Below, one piece after another: positions 28,866 through 38,807 of a stretch of DNA of 64,000 bases. The translations under genes and the position numbers were made by a program. The stretch lies in the NCBI GenBank assembly GCA_017694845.1, contig JADIMI010000007.1, positions 1-64,000 on the forward strand. The letters are read 5' to 3'. The number at the start of each line of letters is the position of its first letter. The stretch's first letter is position 1. The notes below the pieces were generated by a model. It did not search any database and was not told the DNA's origin. It saw nothing but the letters and a program-made list of their open reading frames with translations. Source of the stretch: Candidatus Cryptobacteroides intestinavium. GTDB lineage: Bacteria > Bacteroidota > Bacteroidia > Bacteroidales > UBA932.

Positions 28866-31800
28866 TCAGGACTTACCGGTCCCGCTTTCAAGCCTTCTTA
28901 CAAACTCTGTAGGAAGGACATTGAATTCCTGGGAGAAGCATTTTGCAAAATAAGATGATGAACTGAACCCGGTAATATATCCGACCTCGGTGATGGAATA
29001 TTTTCCCTCCACCAGAAGCCGCATTGCCTCCTTGAGCCTGACATACTTCATAAAATCATTCGGGGTCATTCCCGATACGGACTTGAGTTTCTTGAATGCT
29101 GATGTCCGGCTCATTCCGAGTTCCCTTGCCAGCAGATCCACTGACAGTTCAGGGTCGCTGATGTGAGCCAGGACTATTTCGCTGCACTTCTCGATGAATT
29201 CCTCATCCAGCCGGTTATGGGTCAGGACACGGATACCGGAGCTGTTATGGTCATACAGTCTGCGGAACTCCTCATGTCTGTGCAGCAGTCCGGAGATCTG
29301 CGACTTCAGGTAGTCAGGGGAGAAAGGCTTCTCGATATAGGCATCAGCTCCGCATTCGATACCCTCGAGTCTCGACTTTTCCCCGGAACGGGCTGTAAGG
29401 AGTATAACCGGTATGTGGCTTGTCTCCATACTGCCCCTTATCCTCCGGCAGAGTTCTATTCCATCGATATCTTCCATCATTATGTCACTGACGATAAGGT
29501 CAGGCATATTTCCTTTGAGAAGATCGAGCGCCTGCTTCCCTCCGGAAGCGCGGATGACCGAATATTCACTGCCGAGCACTTTCGCAAGAAAGCCCAGCAG
29601 CTCCTCTTCATCATCCACTACCATTATACTGTACCTGCGGGTCCGGGTATCCTCTATATGACTCTGCTGGTCGGGAGCAGCCATCATTGCAGAAGAATCA
29701 GGAACATAGACAGAGAAAAGCGCACCATGGCGGCCATCCCTGCGGTCAGATACGGTAATAGAGCCGTTCAGAAGCCCGATAAGAGTTCTGCACAGGTTGA
29801 GACCGATCCCGATTCCCTTGCCTGTCCTGTTGCCGTTAGCCTGATAGAACGCCCTGAATATCTTCTCCTGCTCCTCTTCCGGAATTCCAGGGCCATCATC
29901 CTCCACTTCCAGCAGCGCTCCGCCATCACAGGCAGACAGACGGACATGGACCTCGGATGCAGCGAACCTTACCGCATTGGACAGCAGATTGCTAATGATC
30001 TTGGTCAGGGCCTCCGTATCGGAAACCACGGACACGCCAGCTTCCGGAATATCACATGTCAGCACGACATTCTTCTCCCCGGCAGCAGCCTTGAACAATG
30101 CGATCTGTCCTTCTGCCAGCGTACCGAGATTGCACACATCATAATGCAGCCTGAAATTGGCGGTATCCACTTTCTGGAAATCAAGAAGCTGCCTGACGAG
30201 AGAGGAAAGGCGCTGGCTGTTCTGCCTGATGAGCGAAAGGTACTGAATTTCATCAGAAGTCATATTGCCTGACTTCATCAGTTCTTCGACAGGGCCGGTT
30301 ATCAGGCTGAGCGGCGTCCTGATCTCGTGCGCTATATTCGTGAAGAATGCGACTCTCTGTTCATAGAAGGCCTTTTCATTTTCCCTCCTCGACAATGCGA
30401 TCTTTCTCTGCGCCCTCCTTTCATACTGACGTTTCAGCAGCCAGACACCTGTCAGGGCGGCGACCAGGAAGAGAAGGCCGTAGATAGACAAGGCGGTACG
30501 AGACAGCAGCACAGGAGGCCGTATCTCAAGGGCTATGTCAGTCTCGGCAGGATCTTTCCAGAGATCATCATCGCATACCTGTATCCTGAGGCGGTAACGG
30601 CCTGCAGGAAGGTTGCTGTAATGGGCGGATGCGTCCTTGTTGTCGGTCTCGAGCCATCTGGAATCAAAACCTTCAAGCATATAGCGATAGCAATAATTCT
30701 CGGGAGACAGATAAGTCGGAGATACGAACCTGAATTCTATCGAGTTGCGGCTCTGTCTGAGGGAAATGCTCCGGGTACGCTCGATCGGGAGAGACAGAGG
30801 GGTCCCGGTCTCGTCACTGGCCGGAGGGAACATCTGCACCCCGTTTATAGAGAACGACTTGACAATAGGGGAATATACAATATGGTCATCCGTTGCGTAC
30901 CGTGGAGGAGTGAACATACATACCCCATCCGTCTTCACAAACACCATGTCGCCATCGGACGACATTATGCAGGAATTGCTGTTGAACCTGTCATCCCGCA
31001 CTCCTCCGGGGTAGGAATAATGCTTGAGCGCCCCATCGGCAGGATAGAATGCGGAAACAGCCTTGCTTGTAGAGATCCAGAGACAGTCTCCGTCCGGGAA
31101 GATCTGCTTTATGAAACGTAACTTGATGGAAGAATAGCTGATGAAGCTGTCACTACCGGCATCATATCTGCACAGTCCTGCTCCATCTGTCCCTATCCAC
31201 AGTCTGTTGTCCCTGTCTATGGCAATGGAGCTGATGGAGTTATGGCTCAATGAAGAAGGATCATTCCTGTCGTGTGTATATGTATCCAGACTGCCTGAAC
31301 GGACATCATAGGCATAAAGTCCGTTGCCTGTCGTGGCTATCCAGAGCTTTCCCCGATGGTCTTCCGTCATATCTGAAATCCTCTGTATCGGGAGCTCCTC
31401 CACAAACCTGTCGTTTCTTCTGTCATAATAATACAGGCCGACCGATGTCCCTGCCCATATACGGCCGTTTGCACTTCTGTACAGTACAAACACCCTGGAA
31501 TTAGGCACTGCAGGGTCTGAAAGATACGACTGTGTCCTGCCCGTGTCAAGATCCACCTTCATTATCCCCTGTCTGAAAGTGGCTATCCACAGAGTACGGT
31601 GATCCATAAGCATAGACAGGACCGCCGTCCTTATTCCATACGATCTCACATATGGCGTGAGCGTACGGCTGTGCTCATCGAACAGCAGAATACCGTTGTT
31701 CCATGTCCCGAGAAGATAGCGGCCATCATCTATCTCGCATATCGAGCTCATTGTCGAATTCGTATGCCCGTCATCCTCCTTCTGAAACGAATAGCACACA

Positions 31801-32921
31801 AAATTGCTGCGCACGGGACGGAACTCTACTCCATCATACATAGACCCGAACCAGTAATTTCCCTCCCTGTCGCAGAGGAAAGAATATACCATCGCACAGT
31901 CCGTCTTGTAGAACGGACTGCCGATGACATCGGCCGGCCCTATACCTTCCTCTGTAATATTGTACAGCCTCGCCCCTGCGTGGGAACACACGAGCAGTCT
32001 CCCGGGACTGATCTCTTCAAGATAATGTATTCTCTGCAGGTACTGTCCATCATCGGGATCGATGAAATTGGTGAACGTACCGGAAGCCCTCTCAAGCCGG
32101 TCAAGACCGGAACTTACAGTCCCGATCCAGATATTGCCGTATGAATCCTCCGTAATCGCATCGATCGAATTGTCAGAGATGCTCCCGGGACCTTTCCGGT
32201 AATGGGTAAAATGCCCTGTATGCTTGGAATACGCATCAAGGCCCTCGCTATATGTACCGACCCACACTGTTCCATCGCTGCTTTCATACAGAGTGGATAT
32301 ATAATCCTGCGCTATCGAGGTACTGACAGACGGATCGTGCCGGTAGACAGTCAGCAGCTCCGTATCCGGATTCCAGCGGAAAAGCCCCCTGTTGACAGTG
32401 GCGATCCATATCTCGCCGTCCCTGTCCTCTATAATCTCTATAGTCTGTCCCGCGATGCCCGTTCCGTCCGGAGTCACAGCATCAAAATGAGAGAAAAGTC
32501 CCGTGTCAGGGTCATAGACATCGACCCCGTTGTCAAGCGATATCCATATCTGCCCCCGGCTGTCCAGCATCAGACGACGTATATTGTTGCTGGAAATGCT
32601 ACCGGACGGACGCATCTCATCATGAGTATATGACATGAATTCATTGCCGTCGAAACGGCAAAGTCCGTTGTCGGTACCGAACCAGATAAACCCGAGAGAA
32701 TCCTGGACTATACCGTATATGCTGTTTGACAGCAGTCCATCTTCCACTGTATAGCTGCTCATATCACGGTAGGCAGTGACCTTCTCCGCGGCCGCAGGCA
32801 AAGATACCGCTATGGACAGTATCAGCACCGCATACAGAAAATATGTCTTTCCCGGATATTTTATTGAATATGACCGGTATCGTCGTTCCGGAAACTCGCG
32901 ACAGCTGTCAGTATAGTGCAT
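28866..32921 (-). CDS. Hybrid two-component system sensor/regulator (reg_prop, Y_Y_Y, HisKA, HATPase, receiver, AraC HTH)
   Basis: Repeated propeller motifs (GLLSNSIYGIVQDSLGFIWFGTDNGL); FFTNIAHEIRTPLSLITGPVEEL; VVDDEEELL, LIVSDIMMEDIDG; AraC C-terminus. Confidence 0.97.
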   Translation of the reverse strand: MHYTDSCREFPERRYRSYSIKYPGKTYFLYAVLILSIAVSLPAAAEKVTAYRDMSSYTVEDGLLSNSIYGIVQDSLGFIWFGTDNGLCRFDGNEFMSYTHDEMRPSGSISSNNIRRLMLDSRGQIWISLDNGVDVYDPDTGLFSHFDAVTPDGTGIAGQTIEIIEDRDGEIWIATVNRGLFRWNPDTELLTVYRHDPSVSTSIAQDYISTLYESSDGTVWVGTYSEGLDAYSKHTGHFTHYRKGPGSISDNSIDAITEDSYGNIWIGTVSSGLDRLERASGTFTNFIDPDDGQYLQRIHYLEEISPGRLLVCSHAGARLYNITEEGIGPADVIGSPFYKTDCAMVYSFLCDREGNYWFGSMYDGVEFRPVRSNFVCYSFQKEDDGHTNSTMSSICEIDDGRYLLGTWNNGILLFDEHSRTLTPYVRSYGIRTAVLSMLMDHRTLWIATFRQGIMKVDLDTGRTQSYLSDPAVPNSRVFVLYRSANGRIWAGTSVGLYYYDRRNDRFVEELPIQRISDMTEDHRGKLWIATTGNGLYAYDVRSGSLDTYTHDRNDPSSLSHNSISSIAIDRDNRLWIGTDGAGLCRYDAGSDSFISYSSIKLRFIKQIFPDGDCLWISTSKAVSAFYPADGALKHYSYPGGVRDDRFNSNSCIMSSDGDMVFVKTDGVCMFTPPRYATDDHIVYSPIVKSFSINGVQMFPPASDETGTPLSLPIERTRSISLRQSRNSIEFRFVSPTYLSPENYCYRYMLEGFDSRWLETDNKDASAHYSNLPAGRYRLRIQVCDDDLWKDPAETDIALEIRPPVLLSRTALSIYGLLFLVAALTGVWLLKRQYERRAQRKIALSRRENEKAFYEQRVAFFTNIAHEIRTPLSLITGPVEELMKSGNMTSDEIQYLSLIRQNSQRLSSLVRQLLDFQKVDTANFRLHYDVCNLGTLAEGQIALFKAAAGEKNVVLTCDIPEAGVSVVSDTEALTKIISNLLSNAVRFAASEVHVRLSACDGGALLEVEDDGPGIPEEEQEKIFRAFYQANGNRTGKGIGIGLNLCRTLIGLLNGSITVSDRRDGRHGALFSVYVPDSSAMMAAPDQQSHIEDTRTRRYSIMVVDDEEELLGFLAKVLGSEYSVIRASGGKQALDLLKGNMPDLIVSDIMMEDIDGIELCRRIRGSMETSHIPVILLTARSGEKSRLEGIECGADAYIEKPFSPDYLKSQISGLLHRHEEFRRLYDHNSSGIRVLTHNRLDEEFIEKCSEIVLAHISDPELSVDLLARELGMSRTSAFKKLKSVSGMTPNDFMKYVRLKEAMRLLVEGKYSITEVGYITGFSSSSYFAKCFSQEFNVLPTEFVRRLESGTGKS

Positions 32922-32930
32922 ATATTGGCA

Positions 32931-34388
32931 TCAGAAACGGTTATAGATGATGACCGGACGGTCGCGGCGTACACTCATTGAAGGGAACCAGAGATCCTCC
33001 GGAGTGAGTCCGCATTTCTCTATGGCTTCGATACAGTATTCCAGCCTTCCGAAATCGGCATCCACATTGTTGGTGCCGAAGGTAAAGCGGATCCCGCGCT
33101 CCTTCGCCTTGCGGATAATATCGAATGAAGGTATCCTGTATCTTGCATTGATCTCCAGCGCTATGCCGTACTTTTCAAGCACATCCAGCACCATATCCAC
33201 CCTCTCATCTGTCCAGTAGCTGTCATAGTCAGGGGACATGTCATCAGGGATATAGGTCGGGTTCGCAAAGATATCCGCAGGCTCGTTGGTGAGTATCTTC
33301 ACTGTCTGGTCCACAAGATGATCCATATACCGCTCTTTCGTAATGCCGTCATAATGCACCTCCTCCGGCCTGTATATCCTTGACAGACGCCCCTTATGGT
33401 CGACTATGGTCATCGCATCTGTAAAGAGGTAGTCGAATACTCCCAGCGCCTCGGGGGAAAAGGTCATCGTCCATCTGCGTCCTTCGCCCTGCACCCCTCT
33501 GAGGAAAGGCATATCCTTCACTTCATCATAATATTCATAGACCTCATCATCATCGGCCAGCATACGGCCGACCCCGCCTTCACCGGCATTCGGAGCCACA
33601 CCGTAATTGATGCCGTAGTTCATTGACATTGCGTGGGCCATCTCCTTTGTCAGGCCGCCCTTGAGATGGACATGGTAGTCGATCACAGGGAAATTCTTCT
33701 GCTGCAGCCTGATCACCGGATCGTTCTGCTCATCCGGCACAGGCATAGTGTCACAAGGATTCACTGCGTCATTTCCAAGCCTCGTGACCATCAGGTCGCT
33801 GAATATCATCTTCCCGGACACGCCCTTTATGGCAATCCCTCCATGTCCCAGCAGACGGTTCCGGTAAGGCTCTGTACGATATGGTTGTTCCGGCTCCGTA
33901 TAGCAGACCACTTCGGTGCTGTCAATGGTGACAGTGATATTCTTTCCCCTTACGGCGATCTCGAATGCAAACCATTCAGTGTCATCTACAAGGGATCTGT
34001 AAAGATTACGCACTGCAGCAAGGCTTCCTGTCTTCCTGGTCCCATCGACCGGACCGTTATGGAATATCACTTCATAGCCACGCAGGCCATCTGCAGTCCC
34101 GGCCCCGCCGGCTTTGCAGGAACCGGCTCTTGCATCGGTATGGAAGAACAAGGATGCCTCCGCACCTTTTTCCATACAGGCCTCCCCGGTCAGTATGAAA
34201 TTCCTGTAGTCGCCATCCGCGAACCAGTCTGTTCCTCCGGCGACCGTTATCTCTGTGCCCTCTGTCACTTTGCCATCTGAAGACGTGAACCTGTCAAGCG
34301 GTTCCGGCTCCCCCGTCCTGCCGCAGGCACCGAGTGCCAGCAGAACAATACCGCACAGTACAGCACGGCCCGTAAATATCTTTTCCAT
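32931..34388 (-). CDS. Lipoprotein: DUF1080/LamG-like N-terminal domain plus PHP-like metal-dependent hydrolase domain
   Basis: Start MEKIFTGRAVLCGIVLLALGACGRTG; laminin-like region; FPVIDYHVHLKGG, ALEINARYRIPS, FTFGTNNVDADFGRLEYC. Confidence 0.75.
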   Translation of the reverse strand: MEKIFTGRAVLCGIVLLALGACGRTGEPEPLDRFTSSDGKVTEGTEITVAGGTDWFADGDYRNFILTGEACMEKGAEASLFFHTDARAGSCKAGGAGTADGLRGYEVIFHNGPVDGTRKTGSLAAVRNLYRSLVDDTEWFAFEIAVRGKNITVTIDSTEVVCYTEPEQPYRTEPYRNRLLGHGGIAIKGVSGKMIFSDLMVTRLGNDAVNPCDTMPVPDEQNDPVIRLQQKNFPVIDYHVHLKGGLTKEMAHAMSMNYGINYGVAPNAGEGGVGRMLADDDEVYEYYDEVKDMPFLRGVQGEGRRWTMTFSPEALGVFDYLFTDAMTIVDHKGRLSRIYRPEEVHYDGITKERYMDHLVDQTVKILTNEPADIFANPTYIPDDMSPDYDSYWTDERVDMVLDVLEKYGIALEINARYRIPSFDIIRKAKERGIRFTFGTNNVDADFGRLEYCIEAIEKCGLTPEDLWFPSMSVRRDRPVIIYNRF

Positions 34389-34416
34389 ATCAGCCTTGAT
34401 TTTTCCCGGTATCAGT

Positions 34417-34611
34417 TCATCCTGAACCATTCCTGGTTGTCATCCTGAACCATTTTGGTTGTCATCCTGAATCGTTTCCAGTTGTCATCCTGAGCGCAGC
34501 GAAGGATCTGCATCCCTGTTCCCAGATTCTTCACTTCGTTCAGAATGACAGGACGATGCTCAGAATGACAGGACGATGCTCAGAATGACAGGACGTCGCT
34601 CAGAATGACAG
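34417..34611. repeat. Mirror-symmetric hairpin-repeat locus with ladders on both sides
   Basis: TCATCCTGA at 34417, 34440, 34462, 34485 then full ATCCT/AGGAT unit; opposite full unit then CAGAATGACA at 34541, 34561, 34581, 34601. Confidence 0.9.
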
Positions 34612-34625
34612 TACAGAATGATCCT

Positions 34626-36302
34626 CTATTGTCCTACCTTATAGGAATCCTTCAGAGAAGTGGTCTTGTTGAATATCTGGTTGTCAGCCGTGCTGTCCGG
34701 ATCCCTGTAGAAATATCCGACCCTCTCGAACTGCACTGCAATCCCGCTCCTGTCCTCCAGAAGGGCAGGCTCTGCATACCCTCTGTCAACGACGAGAGAC
34801 TCCGGATTGAGGAATTCCTTATAGTCTGTCCCTTCAGGAATGCCGTTCATATCCGGCTCCGTGAACAGCTTGTCATACAGGCGAAGCTCCACCGGTTTCG
34901 CATACTCCTCGGCGACCCAGTGGATCGTACCCTTGACAGAACGCCATTCCCCGCCTCCTGGCCTTGTCGCAGGGTCATAGGTACACTTAAGCTCGACGAT
35001 ATTGCCATCAGCATCTTTCACCACTTCGTTACACTTTACGATATAGGTGTATTTCAGACGCACCTCTCCGTCAGGCTTGAGACGGAAGAACTTCTTCGGA
35101 GGCTCCTCCATAAAGTCGTTTCGGCTGATATACAGGCTGCCTGTGAAAGGAACCTTGCGTGAAGGACCTTCCGGAGCTGCAGGATTGAGAGGGGCATCGA
35201 ACCACTCCACCTTTCCCGGCTCCCAGTTGGTTATAGTCAGTTTCACAGGATCCTGGACCACCATATAACGGTTGGCCCTTTCATTGAGATCCTGGCGCAC
35301 GCACCACTCCATAAGCTGGAGGTCGATCAGCTGCTCCCTCTTCGCCACACCGACCTTCTCGGCAAACATTCTTATGGACTCAGGAGTATATCCCCTGCGC
35401 CTGATTCCGCAGATTGTCGGCATACGGGGATCATCCCATCCGCTGACATAGCCGTTCTTCACCAGTTCCAGAAGCTTGCGCTTGCTCATCACGGTATACG
35501 TCAGATTCAGACGGGCGAACTCGTACTGATGTGACGGGAAGATACCGAGCTTCTCTATGAACCAGTCATACAGAGGCCTGTGCACATCGAACTCGAGCGT
35601 ACATATGGAATGTGTGATATGTTCTATGGAGTCGCTCTGCCCGTGCGTATAGTCATACATAGGATAGATGCACCATTTGTCGCCTGTCCTGTGGTGGCTC
35701 GCATGGATGATCCTGTACATTATCGGATCCCGGAAAAGCATATTCGGATGGGCCATATCGATCTTGGCCCTGAGCACCTTCTCTCCATCGGCGTACACGC
35801 CATCCCTCATCTCCCTGAACAGACGGAGATTCTCCTCGACGCTGCGGTTTCTCCACGGACTCTCCTTCCCCGGAGTCTGGACAGTGCCGCGCCCTTCCCT
35901 GATCTGCTCCTGGGTCTGGTCATCGACATACGCCAGCCCCTTCCTGATCAGATCCTCGGCCCATTCGTAGAGCTGGTCGAAATAGTCCGAGGCATACCTC
36001 TCGTTCTCCCACTGGAAACCGAGCCAGCGGATATCCTCCTTTATTGAATCCACATACTCCGTGTCCTCCTTGACCGGATTGGTGTCATCAAAACGGAGAT
36101 TGGTCCTGCCGCCGTATTTCTGCGCCAGACCGAAATTGAGGCATATGCTCTTGGCGTGGCCGATATGCAGATAGCCGTTCGGCTCCGGCGGGAAACGGGT
36201 CATTATGCTCTCGTACTTCCCCGAGGCAAGGTCCGCCTCTATGATCTCTTCAAGAAAATTCAGGTTGCGGGTCTCGCCGCCCTCTTTGATAACTTCTTCC
36301 AT
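34626..36302 (-). CDS. glnS: Glutamine--tRNA ligase
   Basis: TRFPPEPNGYLHIGHAKSICLNFGLA; MSKRKLLELV; GlnRS-like length and C-terminus. Confidence 0.97.
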   Translation of the reverse strand: MEEVIKEGGETRNLNFLEEIIEADLASGKYESIMTRFPPEPNGYLHIGHAKSICLNFGLAQKYGGRTNLRFDDTNPVKEDTEYVDSIKEDIRWLGFQWENERYASDYFDQLYEWAEDLIRKGLAYVDDQTQEQIREGRGTVQTPGKESPWRNRSVEENLRLFREMRDGVYADGEKVLRAKIDMAHPNMLFRDPIMYRIIHASHHRTGDKWCIYPMYDYTHGQSDSIEHITHSICTLEFDVHRPLYDWFIEKLGIFPSHQYEFARLNLTYTVMSKRKLLELVKNGYVSGWDDPRMPTICGIRRRGYTPESIRMFAEKVGVAKREQLIDLQLMEWCVRQDLNERANRYMVVQDPVKLTITNWEPGKVEWFDAPLNPAAPEGPSRKVPFTGSLYISRNDFMEEPPKKFFRLKPDGEVRLKYTYIVKCNEVVKDADGNIVELKCTYDPATRPGGGEWRSVKGTIHWVAEEYAKPVELRLYDKLFTEPDMNGIPEGTDYKEFLNPESLVVDRGYAEPALLEDRSGIAVQFERVGYFYRDPDSTADNQIFNKTTSLKDSYKVGQ

Positions 36303-36423
36303 ATTCTATTCTGACAATCTTTTCATCTGACAAACAGTAACCCTGTAGCCGGACGGCTCGCATAATGCCCTTCCTCCGGCCAACCTGCAAATATAGGAAT
36401 TTTTACACACTTGTCATCAATGA

Positions 36424-36454
36424 TTGCGGATAAGCATAATTTTAAGTAATTTTG
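36424..36454 (+). promoter_or_regulatory. Candidate promoter for yicC-family gene
   Basis: TTG (36424-36426), N20, TAATTTTG (36447-36454). Confidence 0.5.
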
Positions 36455-36497
36455 CAGCCGGAGGTGAGACACACCTGATAAACTGTACATTAAATAC

Positions 36498-37379
36498 ATG
36501 ATCAAGTCAATGACAGGATACGGCAAGGCCGAGACGGCACTGGAATCCGGCAGGCTCTGCGTCGAGATACGCTCCCTCAACGGCAAGACAGCCGACGTAA
36601 GCATCAAGTCACAGCTCCTCCCGAAAGACAGGGAGATGGAAGTCCGCAGACTGATCGCGTCAGAACTTCAGAGAGGGAACATAGACCTGTTCCTGACATA
36701 CGAGCCCTCTGAAGGGCAGGGCAGCAGGTCGATAAACGAGGATATCCTCAAAGGATACTGCCGGCAGCTGCGCAAGGCCGCAGAAGACCTTGGAATATCT
36801 TCCGGCAATTCCGACATTTTCCTTCTCACCGCCGCCACAAGGTTCCCGGATGTAGTCAACGTACAGACTCCTGACATCATCAATGATGAGAACTGGCCGG
36901 CAGTGGATGCCTGTATAAGGGAGGCGATAGCAAGGCTCAATGAATTCAGAGCCACGGAAGGGGCTATACTGTACAAAGATGTCACAGGGAAAGTCGCCTC
37001 GATACTGGATTATGTGGATGAAGTCGAATCTGTCGAAGGGGAAAGGACCGCCGCAATAAGGGAGAAGATCATCTCGAGGTTCAATGAGCTTTCCATCCAG
37101 CCTGACCAGAGCCGTCTCGAAGAAGAGATGGTCTATTATATAGAGAAATTCGACATCAACGAAGAGAAGACGAGGCTCCGTCAGCACTGCCGCTACTTTA
37201 TGGAGACGATCGACAGCGAGCCTTATCCCGGGAAGAAACTCGGCTTCATCGCCCAGGAGATGGGCCGCGAGATCAATACGACAGGCTCCAAGGCCAACCA
37301 TACAGGCATACAGAAGATAGTTGTAAAGATGAAGGATGACCTTGAGAAGATCAAGGAGCAGAGCCTCAACATACTGTAA
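36498..37379 (+). CDS. YicC/YloC family endoribonuclease
   Basis: MIKSMTGYGKAE; EIRSLNGKTADVSIK; GKKLGFIAQEMGREINTTGSKA. Confidence 0.95.
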   Translation: MIKSMTGYGKAETALESGRLCVEIRSLNGKTADVSIKSQLLPKDREMEVRRLIASELQRGNIDLFLTYEPSEGQGSRSINEDILKGYCRQLRKAAEDLGISSGNSDIFLLTAATRFPDVVNVQTPDIINDENWPAVDACIREAIARLNEFRATEGAILYKDVTGKVASILDYVDEVESVEGERTAAIREKIISRFNELSIQPDQSRLEEEMVYYIEKFDINEEKTRLRQHCRYFMETIDSEPYPGKKLGFIAQEMGREINTTGSKANHTGIQKIVVKMKDDLEKIKEQSLNIL

Positions 37380-37393
37380 ATCCGGCAGACCGG

Positions 37394-38785
37394 TCAGACA
37401 TCATTCTTTCTTATTCCTACCCTGCAGAGGGACAGCACAGCACCGAAAAGGGTGATTATAGCTGCAAGCAGCATTGCATCATGCGCCGCCCTGTCATCGG
37501 ACAGGTTGAACATCATTGCCACCAGAGCTGCCCCTGTAGTCTGCCCGATAAGACGGGCTGATGCAAGCATCCCGCTTGCGCTTCCGGTCCTGTGAGGAGG
37601 AGCGGAAGAAAGAAGTATATGGTTGTTCGGCGACTGGAAAAGGCCGAATCCCGTACCGAAAAGCATCATTCTCCACACGATACTGAAATGCGAAATGTCA
37701 TCCGGGATGAAGGCGAACGAAAATGCGGACAGGCTCATAAGGGTGATCCCTATGCCCCCGAGTATTCCCGGGTGGATTCTCCCGATCAGCATTCCTGCGA
37801 CAGGCGCTACAAAAGCGATAGCTATCGGAGATGCCGTCATAAGAAGGCCGGTCCCCACGGCATCGTAACCGAAACTGTGCATCAGCATAAACGGAAGCGA
37901 GACCATTATCAGCTGCTGGGCAGTGAACGATATTATGCTTGTCCCTACAGACATTGAAAATATCGGGATCCGCAACAGATCGAATGGGAGCATGGGATAT
38001 TCCCTGCCGAGCTGATATCTTACATATACTGTCCCCACTACAAAGAACACAAGCACGGCTATGGCTATCTTATGCCAGTCAAGTCCGTGAGAATAAGCTT
38101 CGAGACACCCTATCATAAGGCCGAACGTGGCTGCATTGAGTATGGTGTCCAGCCAGTTGAACCTCCTTCCCGCGACCCTTGTCGGATTGTCAGGCAGAAA
38201 CCTGCGCCCCATGAACCAGGTCACGATACCTACCGGGACGTTTATTGCGAAAAGCCATTCCCAGGTGGTGAAGGAAAGAATGGCCGCAGCGAGCGAAGGT
38301 CCAGTCACAGAGGCGATCGCGACGACAGTCGCATTGAGCCCCACCCCTTTTCCCAGATGTCTTTTCGGATAGATGATACGGATAAGGGAAGTGTTGACAC
38401 TCATTATCATGGCCGCACCTATCCCCTGCAGCACACGGGAAGCGACAAGAATGTGGAACGACCACGACAGTGCACAGGCAAGTGAACCTACGGTGAATCC
38501 TGCTACGCCTATAAGATAAACCTTCCTGTACCCTATCAGTTCCCCGAGTGTCGAGAACGGCAGAAGCAGCATCATTATCACGAGCTGGAATGCATTCACT
38601 ATCCAGATGGAATCCGATGGGGAAATGCCCAGTTCGAGAGCGATAGTCGGCAGAGCCACATTACAGATGGTCCCATCCAGCACTGAAAGGAAAAGTCCGC
38701 AGAAGGTCGTGACCACCGCATAGTAGATCTGCGGCCGGTGCAGGCCGTCCCATTTCAGATTTCCCGTGAGCTTCTCTTCTGTCAT
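37394..38785 (-). CDS. MFS transporter, DHA2-like
   Basis: SVLDGTICNVALPTIALELG; RVLQGIGAAMIMSVN; multi-TM. Confidence 0.9.
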   Translation of the reverse strand: MTEEKLTGNLKWDGLHRPQIYYAVVTTFCGLFLSVLDGTICNVALPTIALELGISPSDSIWIVNAFQLVIMMLLLPFSTLGELIGYRKVYLIGVAGFTVGSLACALSWSFHILVASRVLQGIGAAMIMSVNTSLIRIIYPKRHLGKGVGLNATVVAIASVTGPSLAAAILSFTTWEWLFAINVPVGIVTWFMGRRFLPDNPTRVAGRRFNWLDTILNAATFGLMIGCLEAYSHGLDWHKIAIAVLVFFVVGTVYVRYQLGREYPMLPFDLLRIPIFSMSVGTSIISFTAQQLIMVSLPFMLMHSFGYDAVGTGLLMTASPIAIAFVAPVAGMLIGRIHPGILGGIGITLMSLSAFSFAFIPDDISHFSIVWRMMLFGTGFGLFQSPNNHILLSSAPPHRTGSASGMLASARLIGQTTGAALVAMMFNLSDDRAAHDAMLLAAIITLFGAVLSLCRVGIRKNDV

Positions 38786-38807
38786 CCTTCAGAACTTCTG
38801 AAGCCCG

